Assembly (NCBI GenBank): GCA_000403475.2
Contig: KE159797.1
Span: forward strand, 124,001-188,000
From: Lachnospiraceae bacterium MD308
GTDB lineage: Bacteria > Bacillota > Clostridia > Lachnospirales > Lachnospiraceae
DNA: 64,000 nucleotides
Direction of reading: 5' to 3'
Shown one piece after another: positions 8,607-17,892 of this stretch. Position numbers and translations under genes: made by a program. Each line of letters opens with the position of its first letter. Within the stretch, counting starts at the first letter, position 1. Below the pieces are notes generated by a model. The model saw nothing but the letters and a program-made list of their open reading frames with translations, did not search any database and had not been told where the DNA came from.

Positions 8607-9587
8607 TTAATATTCCACCTTCCACATATAACGCCGTGTCGTATAGTCAATCCCTGTCGCTTTGGACAATTCTTTCATGTATACATTGTTGAGAACCGGT
8701 GTAAACAGAAGATGGTTAAAATATTCTGACACGGAATCCTTCAGATTGTCAAGTCCCAGCTCCTTCGCATCCAAAATATATACCTTGTCCCCGGCATATT
8801 TCTTCACAAAAGTAATCGCCCGCTCATCTGCCTTCCTTGTTCTCCCGTCAGCAATCAACAAGAAAAATGACTGATTCTTATCCGTGATTTCAAAAGGCCC
8901 ATGGAAGAAATCACAGCTATTGAATGTAGGCGAATGAATCTGGAGCATCTCCAGGATGTTGCAGGTGGAAAAAATATGGCCGGAGCCGTATGCCGGGCCG
9001 CTGGCCAGAACGGTGATGCATTTTTCATCCTTGGCCTGGGCTGCCCATTTTACTGCCAGCGGCGCGCAGTATTCTCTTGCCTTTATGTATGCCGGCTGCA
9101 CCTTAGCAAATGCATCCATTGCGTCTGCGTAATCAGCATATCCTTCAACGATATCCACGATTGCCATTGCCATACGCAGCGCATTTCCCGCATTCGTCCT
9201 GCTTTGGTCTCTGTCATCCTCCCAGATACTAATATACTGCACATTGTAATCACACACCTCGGTAAGCCCGGACTCATCTACATACTGACTGACGGTCACT
9301 GCCCCCAGCTCTTTTGCAACCTTGGCTGCCTCTATCGTCTCTTTTGTCCCTCTCATGGAAGTAAGGACGACGATGGTATCTTTACCTACATTTTTCGGCG
9401 GAGCGTAGACAAACTCACTGCTTGTTATCATTTGGGAACGAACGGCTGTAGATTCCCGGTCCATAAAATACTGTGCCGCATAATGTCCGTCATGGGAGCC
9501 GCCGGCTGCAACCCACACTACGTTTTTGATCCCTCCGGCCGCTTCCATATCTTTAATGATTTTTTCCATAAGATCTCTGATTTCCAT
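8607..9587 (-). CDS. frlB: Fructosamine-6-phosphate deglycase (SIS domain, FrlB-like)
   Basis: This 326-residue protein has two SIS domains and is predicted to cleave fructosamine 6-phosphate to glucose 6-phosphate and the free amine. Support: overall similarity to FrlB as I remember it, the VEY C-terminus, IWEDD after the first SIS domain, and a Glu (E213 in ILEMLQIH) placed 16 residues before the His of HGPFEI (H229). FraB, the fructose-asparagine deglycase, uses E214 and H230 with the same spacing. A GlmS-type isomerase is the alternative, but the neighbouring FrlD-type kinase and importer favour FrlB. It lies 65 bp downstream of the second permease on the same strand. Confidence 0.8.
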   Translation of the reverse strand: MEIRDLMEKIIKDMEAAGGIKNVVWVAAGGSHDGHYAAQYFMDRESTAVRSQMITSSEFVYAPPKNVGKDTIVVLTSMRGTKETIEAAKVAKELGAVTVSQYVDESGLTEVCDYNVQYISIWEDDRDQSRTNAGNALRMAMAIVDIVEGYADYADAMDAFAKVQPAYIKAREYCAPLAVKWAAQAKDEKCITVLASGPAYGSGHIFSTCNILEMLQIHSPTFNSCDFFHGPFEITDKNQSFFLLIADGRTRKADERAITFVKKYAGDKVYILDAKELGLDNLKDSVSEYFNHLLFTPVLNNVYMKELSKATGIDYTTRRYMWKVEY

Positions 9588-9652
9588 AATTAAGCTCTCC
9601 TTTTACTTCTCAAATATTCTTTTCGTTTCTATTAAGATGTCTCTGTTCCCCT

Positions 9653-10474
9653 CTATCCTTTCACTCCCCCCGCGGTAAGACCGCGGATAAACTGCTTTTG
9701 CAGAATCAGAAATATGATAATAAGCGGTACAGATGCAATTACCATGCCCGACATCAGCATCGTCCAGTTAGTCGTCGTCGTGCCCTGCAGGTTCACAAGA
9801 CCCACTGGAATCGTCTTCTTTGCTGTCGACTCCAAAAGCACATTGGCAAACATCAATTCATTCCACACTGCCCGGAAGCTGACGATGGCACATGAAGCGA
9901 TGATCGGCTTGCTCAACGGCATGATAATCTTCCAGAACACCTGCCTCGTCTTCGCCCCGTCGATAAACGCGGACTCATCAAGGCTCACGCTGATATCCTT
10001 ATAAAATGTCATGATCAGGAACGTAGCAAAAGGTATCCGAAATGCCCCCGTAATCACCATCATCCCAATATAGGAATCGTAAAGTCCGATCACTTTCGCC
10101 ATCTTAAACAGCGAGATGACTGCCGACTGCGGCGCAAGCATCAGACCGCCGAGAATAATGATGACCCACAGCTTTTTCGTGGAAAACTTAATCCTTGAGA
10201 TGGGATACGCCGCAAAGCATGCCAGCAGCGTGGAAAATACCGTGGAGCCTATCGTGATAATCACACTGTTTTTAAAAAATGTCCCGATGCCTGCGTTCCA
10301 CGCGTCCAGGTAATTCTTAAACTGCCACACTTCCGGCAGTTTCCATGGCTCCAGGAAAAGTTCTTTATTCGTCTTAAATCCGGTAAGCACCATCCAAATC
10401 AGCGGAAGAAAGATGATAACCGCAAACAGAACCAAAACTGCTATGATCAAACCATGACCTATTTTTTTTCGCAT
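9653..10474 (-). CDS. frlM: ABC sugar-type permease, MalG-like (FrlM-like)
   Basis: This inner-membrane permease of about 273 residues and six helices belongs to the carbohydrate uptake-1 family. The coupling-loop EAA motif (DESAFIDGAKTRQVFWKI) is present. The start at ATG 10472-10474 (MRKKIGHG) has GAGGAGG upstream; the longer open frame overlaps the preceding gene. It pairs with the MalF-like permease upstream. In this cluster the likely cargo is fructosamines. No ATPase gene is in the cluster, so a shared MsmX-type ATPase elsewhere would be needed, as for Bacillus FrlONM. Confidence 0.85.
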   Translation of the reverse strand: MRKKIGHGLIIAVLVLFAVIIFLPLIWMVLTGFKTNKELFLEPWKLPEVWQFKNYLDAWNAGIGTFFKNSVIITIGSTVFSTLLACFAAYPISRIKFSTKKLWVIIILGGLMLAPQSAVISLFKMAKVIGLYDSYIGMMVITGAFRIPFATFLIMTFYKDISVSLDESAFIDGAKTRQVFWKIIMPLSKPIIASCAIVSFRAVWNELMFANVLLESTAKKTIPVGLVNLQGTTTTNWTMLMSGMVIASVPLIIIFLILQKQFIRGLTAGGVKG

Positions 10475-10487
10475 ATCTTTTCCTCCT

Positions 10488-11369
10488 CTAATCGTCGCCC
10501 AAGTCATAACCCTTCATCTGGAACAGACCCAGGACAAATGTTAAGATGAATACAAAAAATGCAATTGCAGATGCATACCCCATCTGGTCATTTTTAAAGC
10601 CCACCTGATACAAGTAAGTTGCCAATGTCTGGGTGGCCCGCCCCGGCCCTCCATTCGTCATGACATATACCTCATCATACACACGGACTGCGCCGGTAAC
10701 GACAATAATCATATTGATCATAATGGTATCCTTCATCATCGGCACCGTGATTCGGAAAAACTTTTGGATGGCACCTGCCCCGTCAATCTCAGCCGCCTCA
10801 TAGATATCCTCCGAGATACTCTGCATCGCCACGATGAAAAGCACTACCGTATACCCGATATACTGCCACTGGGACGCCGCGGCCACGCCAAAGATAGCAC
10901 TTTTTGCATTTCCCAGGATGTCAATGCCCGACGTATCGGCGCCCAGTTTTTCTAATATAGGATTAATCAGACCGATCGACGGACTGTACAGCATCTTAAA
11001 TGTAATCCCGGTGACTGTGACCATCAAAAGTGACGGAATAAAGTAGACTGTACGAAACACCGACTGCCATCTCCTTAAAAACCTGCTCTCTAACACCGCC
11101 GCGATGACCAGTGAAAGTCCGATCTGGCATACCACTGACATCACTGCAAACACCAGATTATTCTTAAGCGCAATCCGAATCGTCTCATCCTCTAATAACT
11201 GCTGGTAATACTTCCCTCCCACGTATGTCACTTCTGTTGACACAGCGCCCCATTTATACAGGCTGTTCATAAAATTCAGGATAATCGGCAAGTAGAGAAA
11301 TACCAGGATGACTGCCATCGCCGGCGCAAGGTAGATAAATGCTGTCTTTTTACTGCCCTTTCTGTTCAT
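10488..11369 (-). CDS. frlN: ABC sugar-type permease, MalF-like (FrlN-like)
   Basis: This 293-residue permease has six predicted helices, starting FIYLAPAMAVILVFLYLPI. Its EAA loop reads YEAAEIDGAGAIQKFFRI. It forms the membrane channel with the following MalG-like protein. ATG 11367-11369 has AAGGAG upstream. It lies between the binding protein (30 bp upstream) and the second permease (13 bp downstream), so the three are one transcript. Confidence 0.85.
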   Translation of the reverse strand: MNRKGSKKTAFIYLAPAMAVILVFLYLPIILNFMNSLYKWGAVSTEVTYVGGKYYQQLLEDETIRIALKNNLVFAVMSVVCQIGLSLVIAAVLESRFLRRWQSVFRTVYFIPSLLMVTVTGITFKMLYSPSIGLINPILEKLGADTSGIDILGNAKSAIFGVAAASQWQYIGYTVVLFIVAMQSISEDIYEAAEIDGAGAIQKFFRITVPMMKDTIMINMIIVVTGAVRVYDEVYVMTNGGPGRATQTLATYLYQVGFKNDQMGYASAIAFFVFILTFVLGLFQMKGYDLGDD

Positions 11370-11399
11370 AATCTCACTCCTTCTATGAGTGCTGTCCTT

Positions 11400-12722
11400 T
11401 TATTGGTTATCAGCTTTAACCTCTGCTGCTGTCTTCTGTACGTCTGCCATTACATCCGCTGCAGATTTTCCGTCCAGCCCTTCCTGGAGGCTCGTCATAT
11501 ACTGGTCAGCAATTTTTGCTTCAACTGCACAGTCCAGCCAGTCAGCAATATTGGTATATCCTTCAGCCTGCTTATAAGCATCTGCCAAGGCTTTCGTTGA
11601 ATTCTCTTCTGTGATTCCGCCTGCCAGCGCATTGGGAAGTCCGGCCTCACTCGTCTGCTTGTCACTCATTTCTTTGCCTGTCATAAATTTCAAGAAGGCA
11701 ACAGCCTCTTCGGGATGTGCGCAGTTTGCAGAAACCATCCATGCTTCTCCTCCGCCTCCGACTGTCCCTGCATCGCCTGCCGCGCCTTCCATCGTCGGAA
11801 TCTTGAAGAATCCCCAGTTCTCGGCACCCATGCCATCATCATACTGGGTAAACTGCGGGGTTGCATCCAGCATCATCGCTGCCTGTCCCGCGCAGAACTC
11901 CTCACGTACCTGATAGTAGTCTTTAGAATTTACATGATCCCCGAAATATCTTTTCTCATTCAGATCAAGTAATACCTGAACTGCCTTTACGTAATTGTCG
12001 TCCGTGAACTCACCGTTAGACGGATCATAGTCTTTGCCAACTACATCTGCAGGCACCATCATGGCATTCAGCATACCAATCCACCAGGATGCATACCATG
12101 GGGCAGAATTGCCGAACGCGATTGGTGTTACATCTGTATTCTTTTTGATAGTCTCACAAAGTTCCAAAAACTCGTCCCAGGTTTCTGGAATCTCATATTT
12201 ATTCTTGTCAAATACCTCCTTGTTGTACATCATATACATAATCCCGCTCCGATACGGAATGGCATATGTACTTCCGTCAACAGTGGAGTTGTTAAGAAAC
12301 GCCGGCAGGAAGCTGTCTGCCCACTCTGCATCTTCTTTGAGATAGGGCGTCAGGTCAAGAGCCTTGCCGCCCCTGGCAAATCTTTTCACTCTCTCTCCGG
12401 TCCATGACATATAGATGTCCGGCATATCCCCGCCCGAAGCAATAACTGTCAGCTTGTCTTTGATTGCCTCGTCAGATACATTCTCCATCTCGATATGGAT
12501 ATCCGGATTCTGTTTCTCGAACTCGGCAACCGCATCCTCAAAATATTTTGCATACGGCTCCTCTGGGTATTTGTTCAAAAAAGATAAGGTCACTTTCCCG
12601 TCTTCACTCTCTTTACTTTCCTTATCAGATGAACCGCCTGTTCCTGATGTCGCACATCCGGCCAAAAGACCGATTACCATTGTCGAAGACAACAGTGCTG
12701 CCAAAAATCTCTTTTTCATCAT
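11400..12722 (-). CDS. frlO: Extracellular solute-binding lipoprotein, family 1 (FrlO-like)
   Basis: This 440-residue lipoprotein has signal peptide and lipobox LLAGC with the acylated Cys at 23, followed by a Gly/Ser/Glu-rich linker and a family-1 sugar-binding fold (TLSFLNKYPEEPY, SGGDMPDIYMSW, VFDKNKYEIPETWDEF). It captures the substrate outside the membrane and hands it to the two permeases. The substrate is inferred from context (FrlD and FrlB homologues) to be a fructosamine such as fructoselysine. A related sugar-amine conjugate is possible. Confidence 0.85.
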   Translation of the reverse strand: MMKKRFLAALLSSTMVIGLLAGCATSGTGGSSDKESKESEDGKVTLSFLNKYPEEPYAKYFEDAVAEFEKQNPDIHIEMENVSDEAIKDKLTVIASGGDMPDIYMSWTGERVKRFARGGKALDLTPYLKEDAEWADSFLPAFLNNSTVDGSTYAIPYRSGIMYMMYNKEVFDKNKYEIPETWDEFLELCETIKKNTDVTPIAFGNSAPWYASWWIGMLNAMMVPADVVGKDYDPSNGEFTDDNYVKAVQVLLDLNEKRYFGDHVNSKDYYQVREEFCAGQAAMMLDATPQFTQYDDGMGAENWGFFKIPTMEGAAGDAGTVGGGGEAWMVSANCAHPEEAVAFLKFMTGKEMSDKQTSEAGLPNALAGGITEENSTKALADAYKQAEGYTNIADWLDCAVEAKIADQYMTSLQEGLDGKSAADVMADVQKTAAEVKADNQ

Positions 12723-12755
12723 CGTTTCCTTCCTTTCTTCTCTCTGTTTACCTAA

Positions 12756-13637
12756 TCAAAGGTTAATAATCTCGGACAGCCGGTCTGGGTTGACGTCATA
12801 TCCCACACCTAATGACCCATCCTTTACTATCACTGCCGCAGCATATTTCGCCGCCTCTTTCAGTGAAGCAGTTATCTTATCACCAGCCGAAGACCCGTCA
12901 GCCCCGGCCGATAAATAATTCATTAAAAATGCGCTGATAAAAGAATCCCCCGCGCCCATAGTATCCTTCGGTCTTACCCGGCAGATTTCCTGATAATAAT
13001 AATTCTCCCCGTCATAAGCAACCGTTGCCTCGTGCCCTCTCGTTGCCACCGCAATTTTGCAGCCTGATTCTATGCATTTTTTAAGAACGGCTTTTGCCTC
13101 CTCCTCGGAAATATGGCTGCAGGAAAAAAATCCGTATTGGATATAAGGGGATATCCCCATGATGTCTTCATCGGTAAAATTATCATAAAAGTCATAGCAG
13201 ACAGTGACTCCCGCCGCCGCAAGTTTCTTAAGTCTGTCCCGGTTCACCCTCGCGCCCCAGCTTATGCAGGAGACATCAAATGTTTTGATATACGCAATCT
13301 CCTCCTCCGTGAATACAAACGGATAAAGGTCTGTGACTCCTTGCTTATTCCAGTCCAAAAATACGCGGTCCCCATCTTTTAAATCCACTAAAGCATAACC
13401 GCTAGAGCCGGATTCATGGTGGGAATGACTGGTATCAACTCCTGCATCTACAAGCGTCTGTTCTAATATCCTTCCTGCCATATCGTTTGCAAAGACTCCC
13501 ATAAAAGCGGCATCTGCTCCCAAAAGCTTTGCGTTATACGCGATATTATACTCATTCCCGCCAGGATACATCCGCTTCTGGTGGCAGTAGATATCCATTG
13601 TGGCTATCCCAATCCCAATAATCTTGGATGCTCTCAT
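12756..13637 (-). CDS. frlD: PfkB-family kinase, fructosamine/fructoselysine 6-kinase-like
   Basis: This 293-residue ribokinase-fold protein has the N-terminal GIGIATMDIY and PGGNEYNIAYNAKLLGA substrate motifs and the C-terminal DTMGAGDSFISAFL anion hole with catalytic Asp. Details such as SGYALVDLKDGDRVFLDWNKQGV and the ISWGARVNRDRL region resemble FrlD more than ribokinase or fructokinase. Predicted reaction: ATP-dependent phosphorylation of an imported fructosamine at C6, feeding FrlB. It is first in its operon, with AAGGAGG before the ATG and a promoter about 60 bp upstream. Confidence 0.8.
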   Translation of the reverse strand: MRASKIIGIGIATMDIYCHQKRMYPGGNEYNIAYNAKLLGADAAFMGVFANDMAGRILEQTLVDAGVDTSHSHHESGSSGYALVDLKDGDRVFLDWNKQGVTDLYPFVFTEEEIAYIKTFDVSCISWGARVNRDRLKKLAAAGVTVCYDFYDNFTDEDIMGISPYIQYGFFSCSHISEEEAKAVLKKCIESGCKIAVATRGHEATVAYDGENYYYQEICRVRPKDTMGAGDSFISAFLMNYLSAGADGSSAGDKITASLKEAAKYAAAVIVKDGSLGVGYDVNPDRLSEIINL

Positions 13638-13688
13638 CTTTAAGCCTCCTTACATTTTCTATCTGTTTTTATCTTGTATTAACTCGTC

Positions 13689-13724
13689 TTATGACAATAG
13701 TATCATAAATAAACATTTTGTCAA
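13689..13724 (-). promoter_or_regulatory. frl operon promoter with an inverted repeat over the -10 box
   Basis: On the minus strand, TTGACA (13719-13724), 16 bp and TACTAT (13697-13702) form the promoter upstream of frlD. The inverted repeat TTATGA-N8-TCATAA (13689-13708) is centred on the -10 box. It is a good candidate for the operator of the adjacent GntR/UTRA regulator. Confidence 0.6.
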
Positions 13725-13788
13725 CATATTATTATGAAAAAGAGTTTATTTGGTTGTTTTTCACAAATTTCATCTGCATATTTTGTAC

Positions 13789-13818
13789 AAAAAAGAGACG
13801 TCCTTTCGTAAACGTCTC
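13789..13818 (-). terminator. Rho-independent terminator of the GntR regulator gene
   Basis: On the minus strand, GAGACGT and ACGTCTC form the stem, followed by TTTTTT. It separates the regulator transcript from the frlD promoter. Confidence 0.85.
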
Positions 13819-13847
13819 ATTTCTACTGTTGCCTTAACTTGTATTAT

Positions 13848-14576
13848 CTATACATACCATTTCATGAACCGGTCATTATCCCCCCGCACGATATCCCGCA
13901 CCGTGTGAACCGGGTCGCCGTTCATGTCATATACGCAAAGTTCTGATTCAATCACCGGTGTACCAGGCGACAATTGCAGCCATTCGGCAATCTCTTCTGT
14001 AGCAAAGATAATCTTCACACTTCTCCTGCCTTTATTTGAAGGAATCATGTGATATTTATTAATCAATATATCATACAGAGAGCCGGTCAGGTCTTCTTGC
14101 TCTAGCCGCTTTAATCTGGCAGGCAAGTGGTTCTCCTCTATCACCACCGGAACCCCGTTGGCACTGCGCAGCCTTTTGATGCACATCACCTTCTCTTCCT
14201 CCCGCAAACCGAAGAACTCTTTGTCCATCTCAAAAAACCGGTCTGTAAGTCCTGCATCAAGCACCTTGGATTTAAACTCTACTCCCTGCATTCTGGCATC
14301 CTCGGTAAAGCTGGTAACACCGATCGGGAGCCTTAACATGTCTGACTGGGCGACAAAACTTCCTTTTCCCTGCACTTTGATGATATAGCCCTCCACCTCC
14401 AGCTCTGCCATAGCATTACGGACAGTGACTCGGCTCATGTTATATTCTTTCTGCATCTGCATCTCGGAAGGCAGCTTATCTCCTGGCTTAAGCAGCCCGG
14501 TACGTATGTCCTTTTTAACCTTATTCTTAAGCTGCAGATAAAGCGGCGTTGAGTTTATTTTTTGAATCTCACTCAT
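13848..14576 (-). CDS. frlR: GntR/HutC-family regulator (FrlR-like)
   Basis: This 242-residue repressor-type protein has an N-terminal GntR winged helix (about 8-75: LYLQLKNKVKKDIRTG, LPSEMQMQKEYNMSRVTVRNAM) and a C-terminal UTRA effector domain (about 95-240, ending DIVRGDNDRFMKWYV). UTRA regulators sense sugar phosphates or related ligands. B. subtilis FrlR controls fructosamine genes and is of this class. It lies directly upstream of the frl operon on the same strand, separated by its own terminator. The effector is probably the fructosamine or its phosphate (inferred). Confidence 0.8.
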   Translation of the reverse strand: MSEIQKINSTPLYLQLKNKVKKDIRTGLLKPGDKLPSEMQMQKEYNMSRVTVRNAMAELEVEGYIIKVQGKGSFVAQSDMLRLPIGVTSFTEDARMQGVEFKSKVLDAGLTDRFFEMDKEFFGLREEEKVMCIKRLRSANGVPVVIEENHLPARLKRLEQEDLTGSLYDILINKYHMIPSNKGRRSVKIIFATEEIAEWLQLSPGTPVIESELCVYDMNGDPVHTVRDIVRGDNDRFMKWYV

Positions 14577-14639
14577 CTTTCTCCCTCATAGCATGTATTA
14601 TAATATTATCTTAAAACATTTTCCGGAGAATTACAACTT

Positions 14640-15698
14640 TTATTTCCCTGATGCTTTCTGAATACACTTCTTCGAAAGCTCTTCCACTACAAGATTATTG
14701 AGTGCTGTCGCCTTAAGCTCCTCTTCCTCCACCTGCTCCTTCAGCGCATCCACGCTGTCATAATTGTACTGTTCAGCAATCTTTTCAATCTCTTTTTCGT
14801 AAGCCTCGTCACTGAGACTGATCTTCTCCTTCTCGGCAATGGCAGCTGTAATCAGCTTGGACTTTACACTCTGCTCGGCCGCCTCTGCCGCCTGCTTATC
14901 AAAATCCTCCTCGGTAATCCCCATCTGAGTCTCAACAAAGTCCTTAAATTCCATATCGTAGCTCTCCGCCAGTTCTACATAACGATTCTTAAGAGCCTCC
15001 TGAGCCTTTTCCTTCTCGCCTTCCGGATATTTCTTTATCTCTGTATTATTAAGAACCTCATTCCAGACCTCCGAATAAAGCATATTCTTATACTCCTGCT
15101 CAGCCTCCTCCTCAAGCCGCTTTTTTACTTCTTTTTTATATTCCTCAACATTTTTCGCATTCTCCGAAAGCTTCGGCACTACCTCATCTGAAAGCTCTGG
15201 AACGGTGCGCTCCGTAATGCTGTTCAACACGATGCTAAACACTACTTTCTTCCCTGCATACTCCGTGTTGCCGTAATCATCCGGAAATTCTCCGTTCCAG
15301 TCGAACTTATCACCAGCCTTGTGTCCGATAATACTGTCTTCAAATCCGTCAATAAAACTGTCTGAGCCAATCTCCAACTCATATCCCTCGGCCGAGCCTC
15401 CATCGAAAGCCTTCCCATCTATCTTCCCGACAAAATCTATGTTGACAATGTCGCCATCCTTAACCTTACGGTCCTTAATCTCCTTCGTCTCCGCCTGCGC
15501 GTCGAGTTCAAGCTGAACCTGCTGCTCTACTTCTTCATCCGTAACTTCACCGGGCTTTTCCACCTGTGCCACCTCAACCCCTTTATACTTGGTAATCTTG
15601 AGCGTGTCTGTCTCCAACCCTTTGCTCGCTTCGCACGCCGTCAAAGACATGGCAGCGCATATCATACCTGTCATTAATGCCACAATTCTCTTTTTCAT
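14640..15698 (-). CDS. Secreted trigger-factor-type peptidyl-prolyl isomerase lipoprotein
   Basis: This 352-residue protein has a signal peptide and lipobox LTAC (Cys22), an FKBP domain (about 80-165, with VNIDFVGKIDGKAFDGGSA and the YELEIG strand) and a long helical region like the trigger factor C-terminal domain (about 170-345). It is probably a surface foldase that helps secreted proteins fold, analogous to PrsA but of the FKBP/Tig type common in Clostridia. It sits alone between the regulator gene and cardiolipin synthase. Confidence 0.85.
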   Translation of the reverse strand: MKKRIVALMTGMICAAMSLTACEASKGLETDTLKITKYKGVEVAQVEKPGEVTDEEVEQQVQLELDAQAETKEIKDRKVKDGDIVNIDFVGKIDGKAFDGGSAEGYELEIGSDSFIDGFEDSIIGHKAGDKFDWNGEFPDDYGNTEYAGKKVVFSIVLNSITERTVPELSDEVVPKLSENAKNVEEYKKEVKKRLEEEAEQEYKNMLYSEVWNEVLNNTEIKKYPEGEKEKAQEALKNRYVELAESYDMEFKDFVETQMGITEEDFDKQAAEAAEQSVKSKLITAAIAEKEKISLSDEAYEKEIEKIAEQYNYDSVDALKEQVEEEELKATALNNLVVEELSKKCIQKASGK

Positions 15699-15805
15699 CT
15701 TACACCTCTTATCTTTATTGCTTAAAATATCTTATTCACATCGAATGAGTATATCATATTACCACTTACATTAAAACCTTTTTCACACATATTTCACGTT
15801 CTGTC

Positions 15806-17299
15806 TCAAAGTACCGGCGAAAGCAATCTGCAAAACTGCTCTTTCGCTCTTACAAGCCACCCTCTTTGACCGTATTTTTTTCTTGTTATAATCGTACTTT
15901 TTAATATATCGCTTTCAAACGCTTCCTCTAACTTCCGCGTAGTCTTCGCGCTGTATATTACTCCATTCACCTCAAAATTCAGCGCAAAGCTCCGAATATC
16001 CATATTGGCTGTACCCACACAGCTCACCAGGCCGTCCACACAGAGACATTTACTGTGCAGGAAACCATTTTCATAAGTATAGCACCTTGCTCCCGCCTCA
16101 ATCATCTCGCCCACATAAGAATATGTCGCCCAGTATACAAATGGATGATCTGGCTTGCATGGTATCATAATCCGCACATCTACTCCGGATTTCGCTGCGA
16201 TCACCAGTGCGTCCCTGATATCATTGTCCGGTATAAAATACGGCGTCTGGACATAGATGTTTTTCCTGGCCATGTGAATCAGTCTCAAATAATTATCACG
16301 GATCTTCGGGTATTTTGAATCCGGACCGCTGGTAATAATCTGGACGGGGTCTCTTCCTTCACGTACATATACAGGGATTTCAAACAGACTGTCATCCAAA
16401 AACAAATTCTCCTTCGCCGCATAATTCCAATCCAACACAAATCTTACGGCCAGTGACGTCACCGCAGAACCTTCTATACACAGGTGTGTATCCCGCCAAT
16501 ACCCGAACCTGCGGCTTCTGCCAAGGTACTCTCGTCCAATATTGAAACCGCCGATAAAACCAAGCCTTCCGTCAATTACTACAATCTTCCTATGATTCCG
16601 GTAATTAATACGCAATTGGAATTTCCCCAAAAGAGCCGGAAAGAATTCTGCCACCTCCACGCCTGCATCGCGAAGCTTCGCCCAATCAATACTTTTCATC
16701 CCCCGGCATCCCATACTGTCAAACAATACTCTTACCTTGACACCTTGCTTTGTCTTTCGAATTAATACCTCTTGAATCTCCCCCCACAATTCATCATTAC
16801 GGATAATGTAATACTGAAGATGGATGTATTTTTTCGCATGCTCCATCTCATAAAGCAAATCTCTGAACTTATCTTCCCCGTCTGTAAAAATGCGAACATC
16901 ATTGTTGTCTGTTAATACCGCTTCTCCCTCATTCAAATTATACAAAATCAGCCGTTTAAATCTATCAAGCTCTGGGTCTCTCAGCCGCAATTTCTTTCGA
17001 AAGATGGATTCTTCCTGCCGCCGGACTGCATACTTTAATTCCCCTTCAATTTCTTTCATCTTAAACATTCGGTCCTTGTGAAAATTCTGCGCCAGAACAA
17101 GATACAGGATGAAACCGATTACCGGAATAAAATACAACAGCAGAAGCCATGCCCACACGGTCGTTGGGTTGCGTCTCTGAAAAAAGATAATCAATAATGA
17201 AAATATGATATTTATAATAAACAAGTGCTCCAATATCCATCTGTAGCTTTCTATGATACATTCTGTAATTGAATCCGGCATCCTCATCCCCCCATTCAT
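15806..17299 (-). CDS. cls: Cardiolipin synthase (phospholipase D family)
   Basis: This membrane enzyme condenses two phosphatidylglycerols into cardiolipin. At about 497 residues it has two N-terminal helices (LFIINIIFSLLIIFF and WAWLLLLYFIPVIGFILYLV) and two HKD motifs: HRKIVVIDG with GFIGGFN, and HSKCLCVDG with GTANMD. Length and architecture fit bacterial Cls. The exact start is uncertain among three nearby Met codons (17299, 17287, 17281) in a G-rich leader. It appears monocistronic. Confidence 0.93.
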   Translation of the reverse strand: MNGGMRMPDSITECIIESYRWILEHLFIINIIFSLLIIFFQRRNPTTVWAWLLLLYFIPVIGFILYLVLAQNFHKDRMFKMKEIEGELKYAVRRQEESIFRKKLRLRDPELDRFKRLILYNLNEGEAVLTDNNDVRIFTDGEDKFRDLLYEMEHAKKYIHLQYYIIRNDELWGEIQEVLIRKTKQGVKVRVLFDSMGCRGMKSIDWAKLRDAGVEVAEFFPALLGKFQLRINYRNHRKIVVIDGRLGFIGGFNIGREYLGRSRRFGYWRDTHLCIEGSAVTSLAVRFVLDWNYAAKENLFLDDSLFEIPVYVREGRDPVQIITSGPDSKYPKIRDNYLRLIHMARKNIYVQTPYFIPDNDIRDALVIAAKSGVDVRIMIPCKPDHPFVYWATYSYVGEMIEAGARCYTYENGFLHSKCLCVDGLVSCVGTANMDIRSFALNFEVNGVIYSAKTTRKLEEAFESDILKSTIITRKKYGQRGWLVRAKEQFCRLLSPVL

Positions 17300-17368
17300 T
17301 CCTTATTTACTGCTAATACCATTATATAATCTTTCTTCGCAAAAGTAACCCCTAAAATCCCAAATCAC

Positions 17369-17397
17369 TTGCACTCGTCCTAAAAGAATGATACAAT
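17369..17397 (+). promoter_or_regulatory. Promoter of the 17.4 kb membrane protein gene
   Basis: TTGCAC (17369-17374), a 17-bp spacer and TACAAT (17392-17397) lie 36 bp before the GTG start. Confidence 0.7.
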
Positions 17398-17433
17398 GTA
17401 TTTCGTGAAAAAGAGTTAGACAGGAGGTTCCCA

Positions 17434-17874
17434 GTGAGTAAGGTAACAATCGTTTTATTAGTGATTTTAATTGTATTAGTCATCGCATGTGTAGTGTTAT
17501 ATTTTCTCGGGAAAAAAGCAGAAAAACGACAGGCGGAGCAGCAAGAACAGTTAGCGGCAGCCGCTCAGACCGTCTCTATGCTGATTATCGACAAAGGCAA
17601 ATTAAGGCTCAAAGACGCAGGCTTCCCCTCTGTGGTAGTAGAAAACACACCCAAGTATCTACGCCGTTCCAGAGTTCCTGTTGTAAAGGCTAAAGTAGGT
17701 CCTAAGGTTATGGTTCTGATGTGCGATGCTGAGATTTTCCCGATGGTTCCGGTAAAAAAAGAAGTAAAAGCAACCATCAGCGGCATCTATATCACAGCAG
17801 TCAGGGGTATTCGCGGCCCGCTCGAAACGCCCGCAAAAAAGAAAGGGTTTCTTGCAAGGCTTCGCGGCAAATAA
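17434..17874 (+). CDS. Single-pass membrane protein of unknown function
   Basis: This 146-residue protein starts at GTG, with CAGGAGG 8 nt upstream. It has one N-terminal transmembrane helix (VTIVLLVILIVLVIACVVLYFLG would span about residues 4-26), a short charged and Gln/Ala-rich linker, a beta-rich globular part (about 45-130, KVGPKVMVLMCDAEIFPMVP) and a basic tail. Similar proteins occur in Lachnospiraceae without assigned function. It is monocistronic between its own promoter and a terminator. Confidence 0.75.
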   Translation: MSKVTIVLLVILIVLVIACVVLYFLGKKAEKRQAEQQEQLAAAAQTVSMLIIDKGKLRLKDAGFPSVVVENTPKYLRRSRVPVVKAKVGPKVMVLMCDAEIFPMVPVKKEVKATISGIYITAVRGIRGPLETPAKKKGFLARLRGK

Positions 17875-17892
17875 ATATAGTTAAGAATATCG

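Noticed and set aside
8901-9593. Plus-strand ORF of 230 residues
   Set aside because: It is antisense to frlB, Cys/His-rich without a recognisable family, and has no ribosome binding site. A shadow of the real gene.
12415-12918. Plus-strand ORF of 167 residues
   Set aside because: Antisense across the frlO start and frlD end; Ser/Ile-rich shadow composition.
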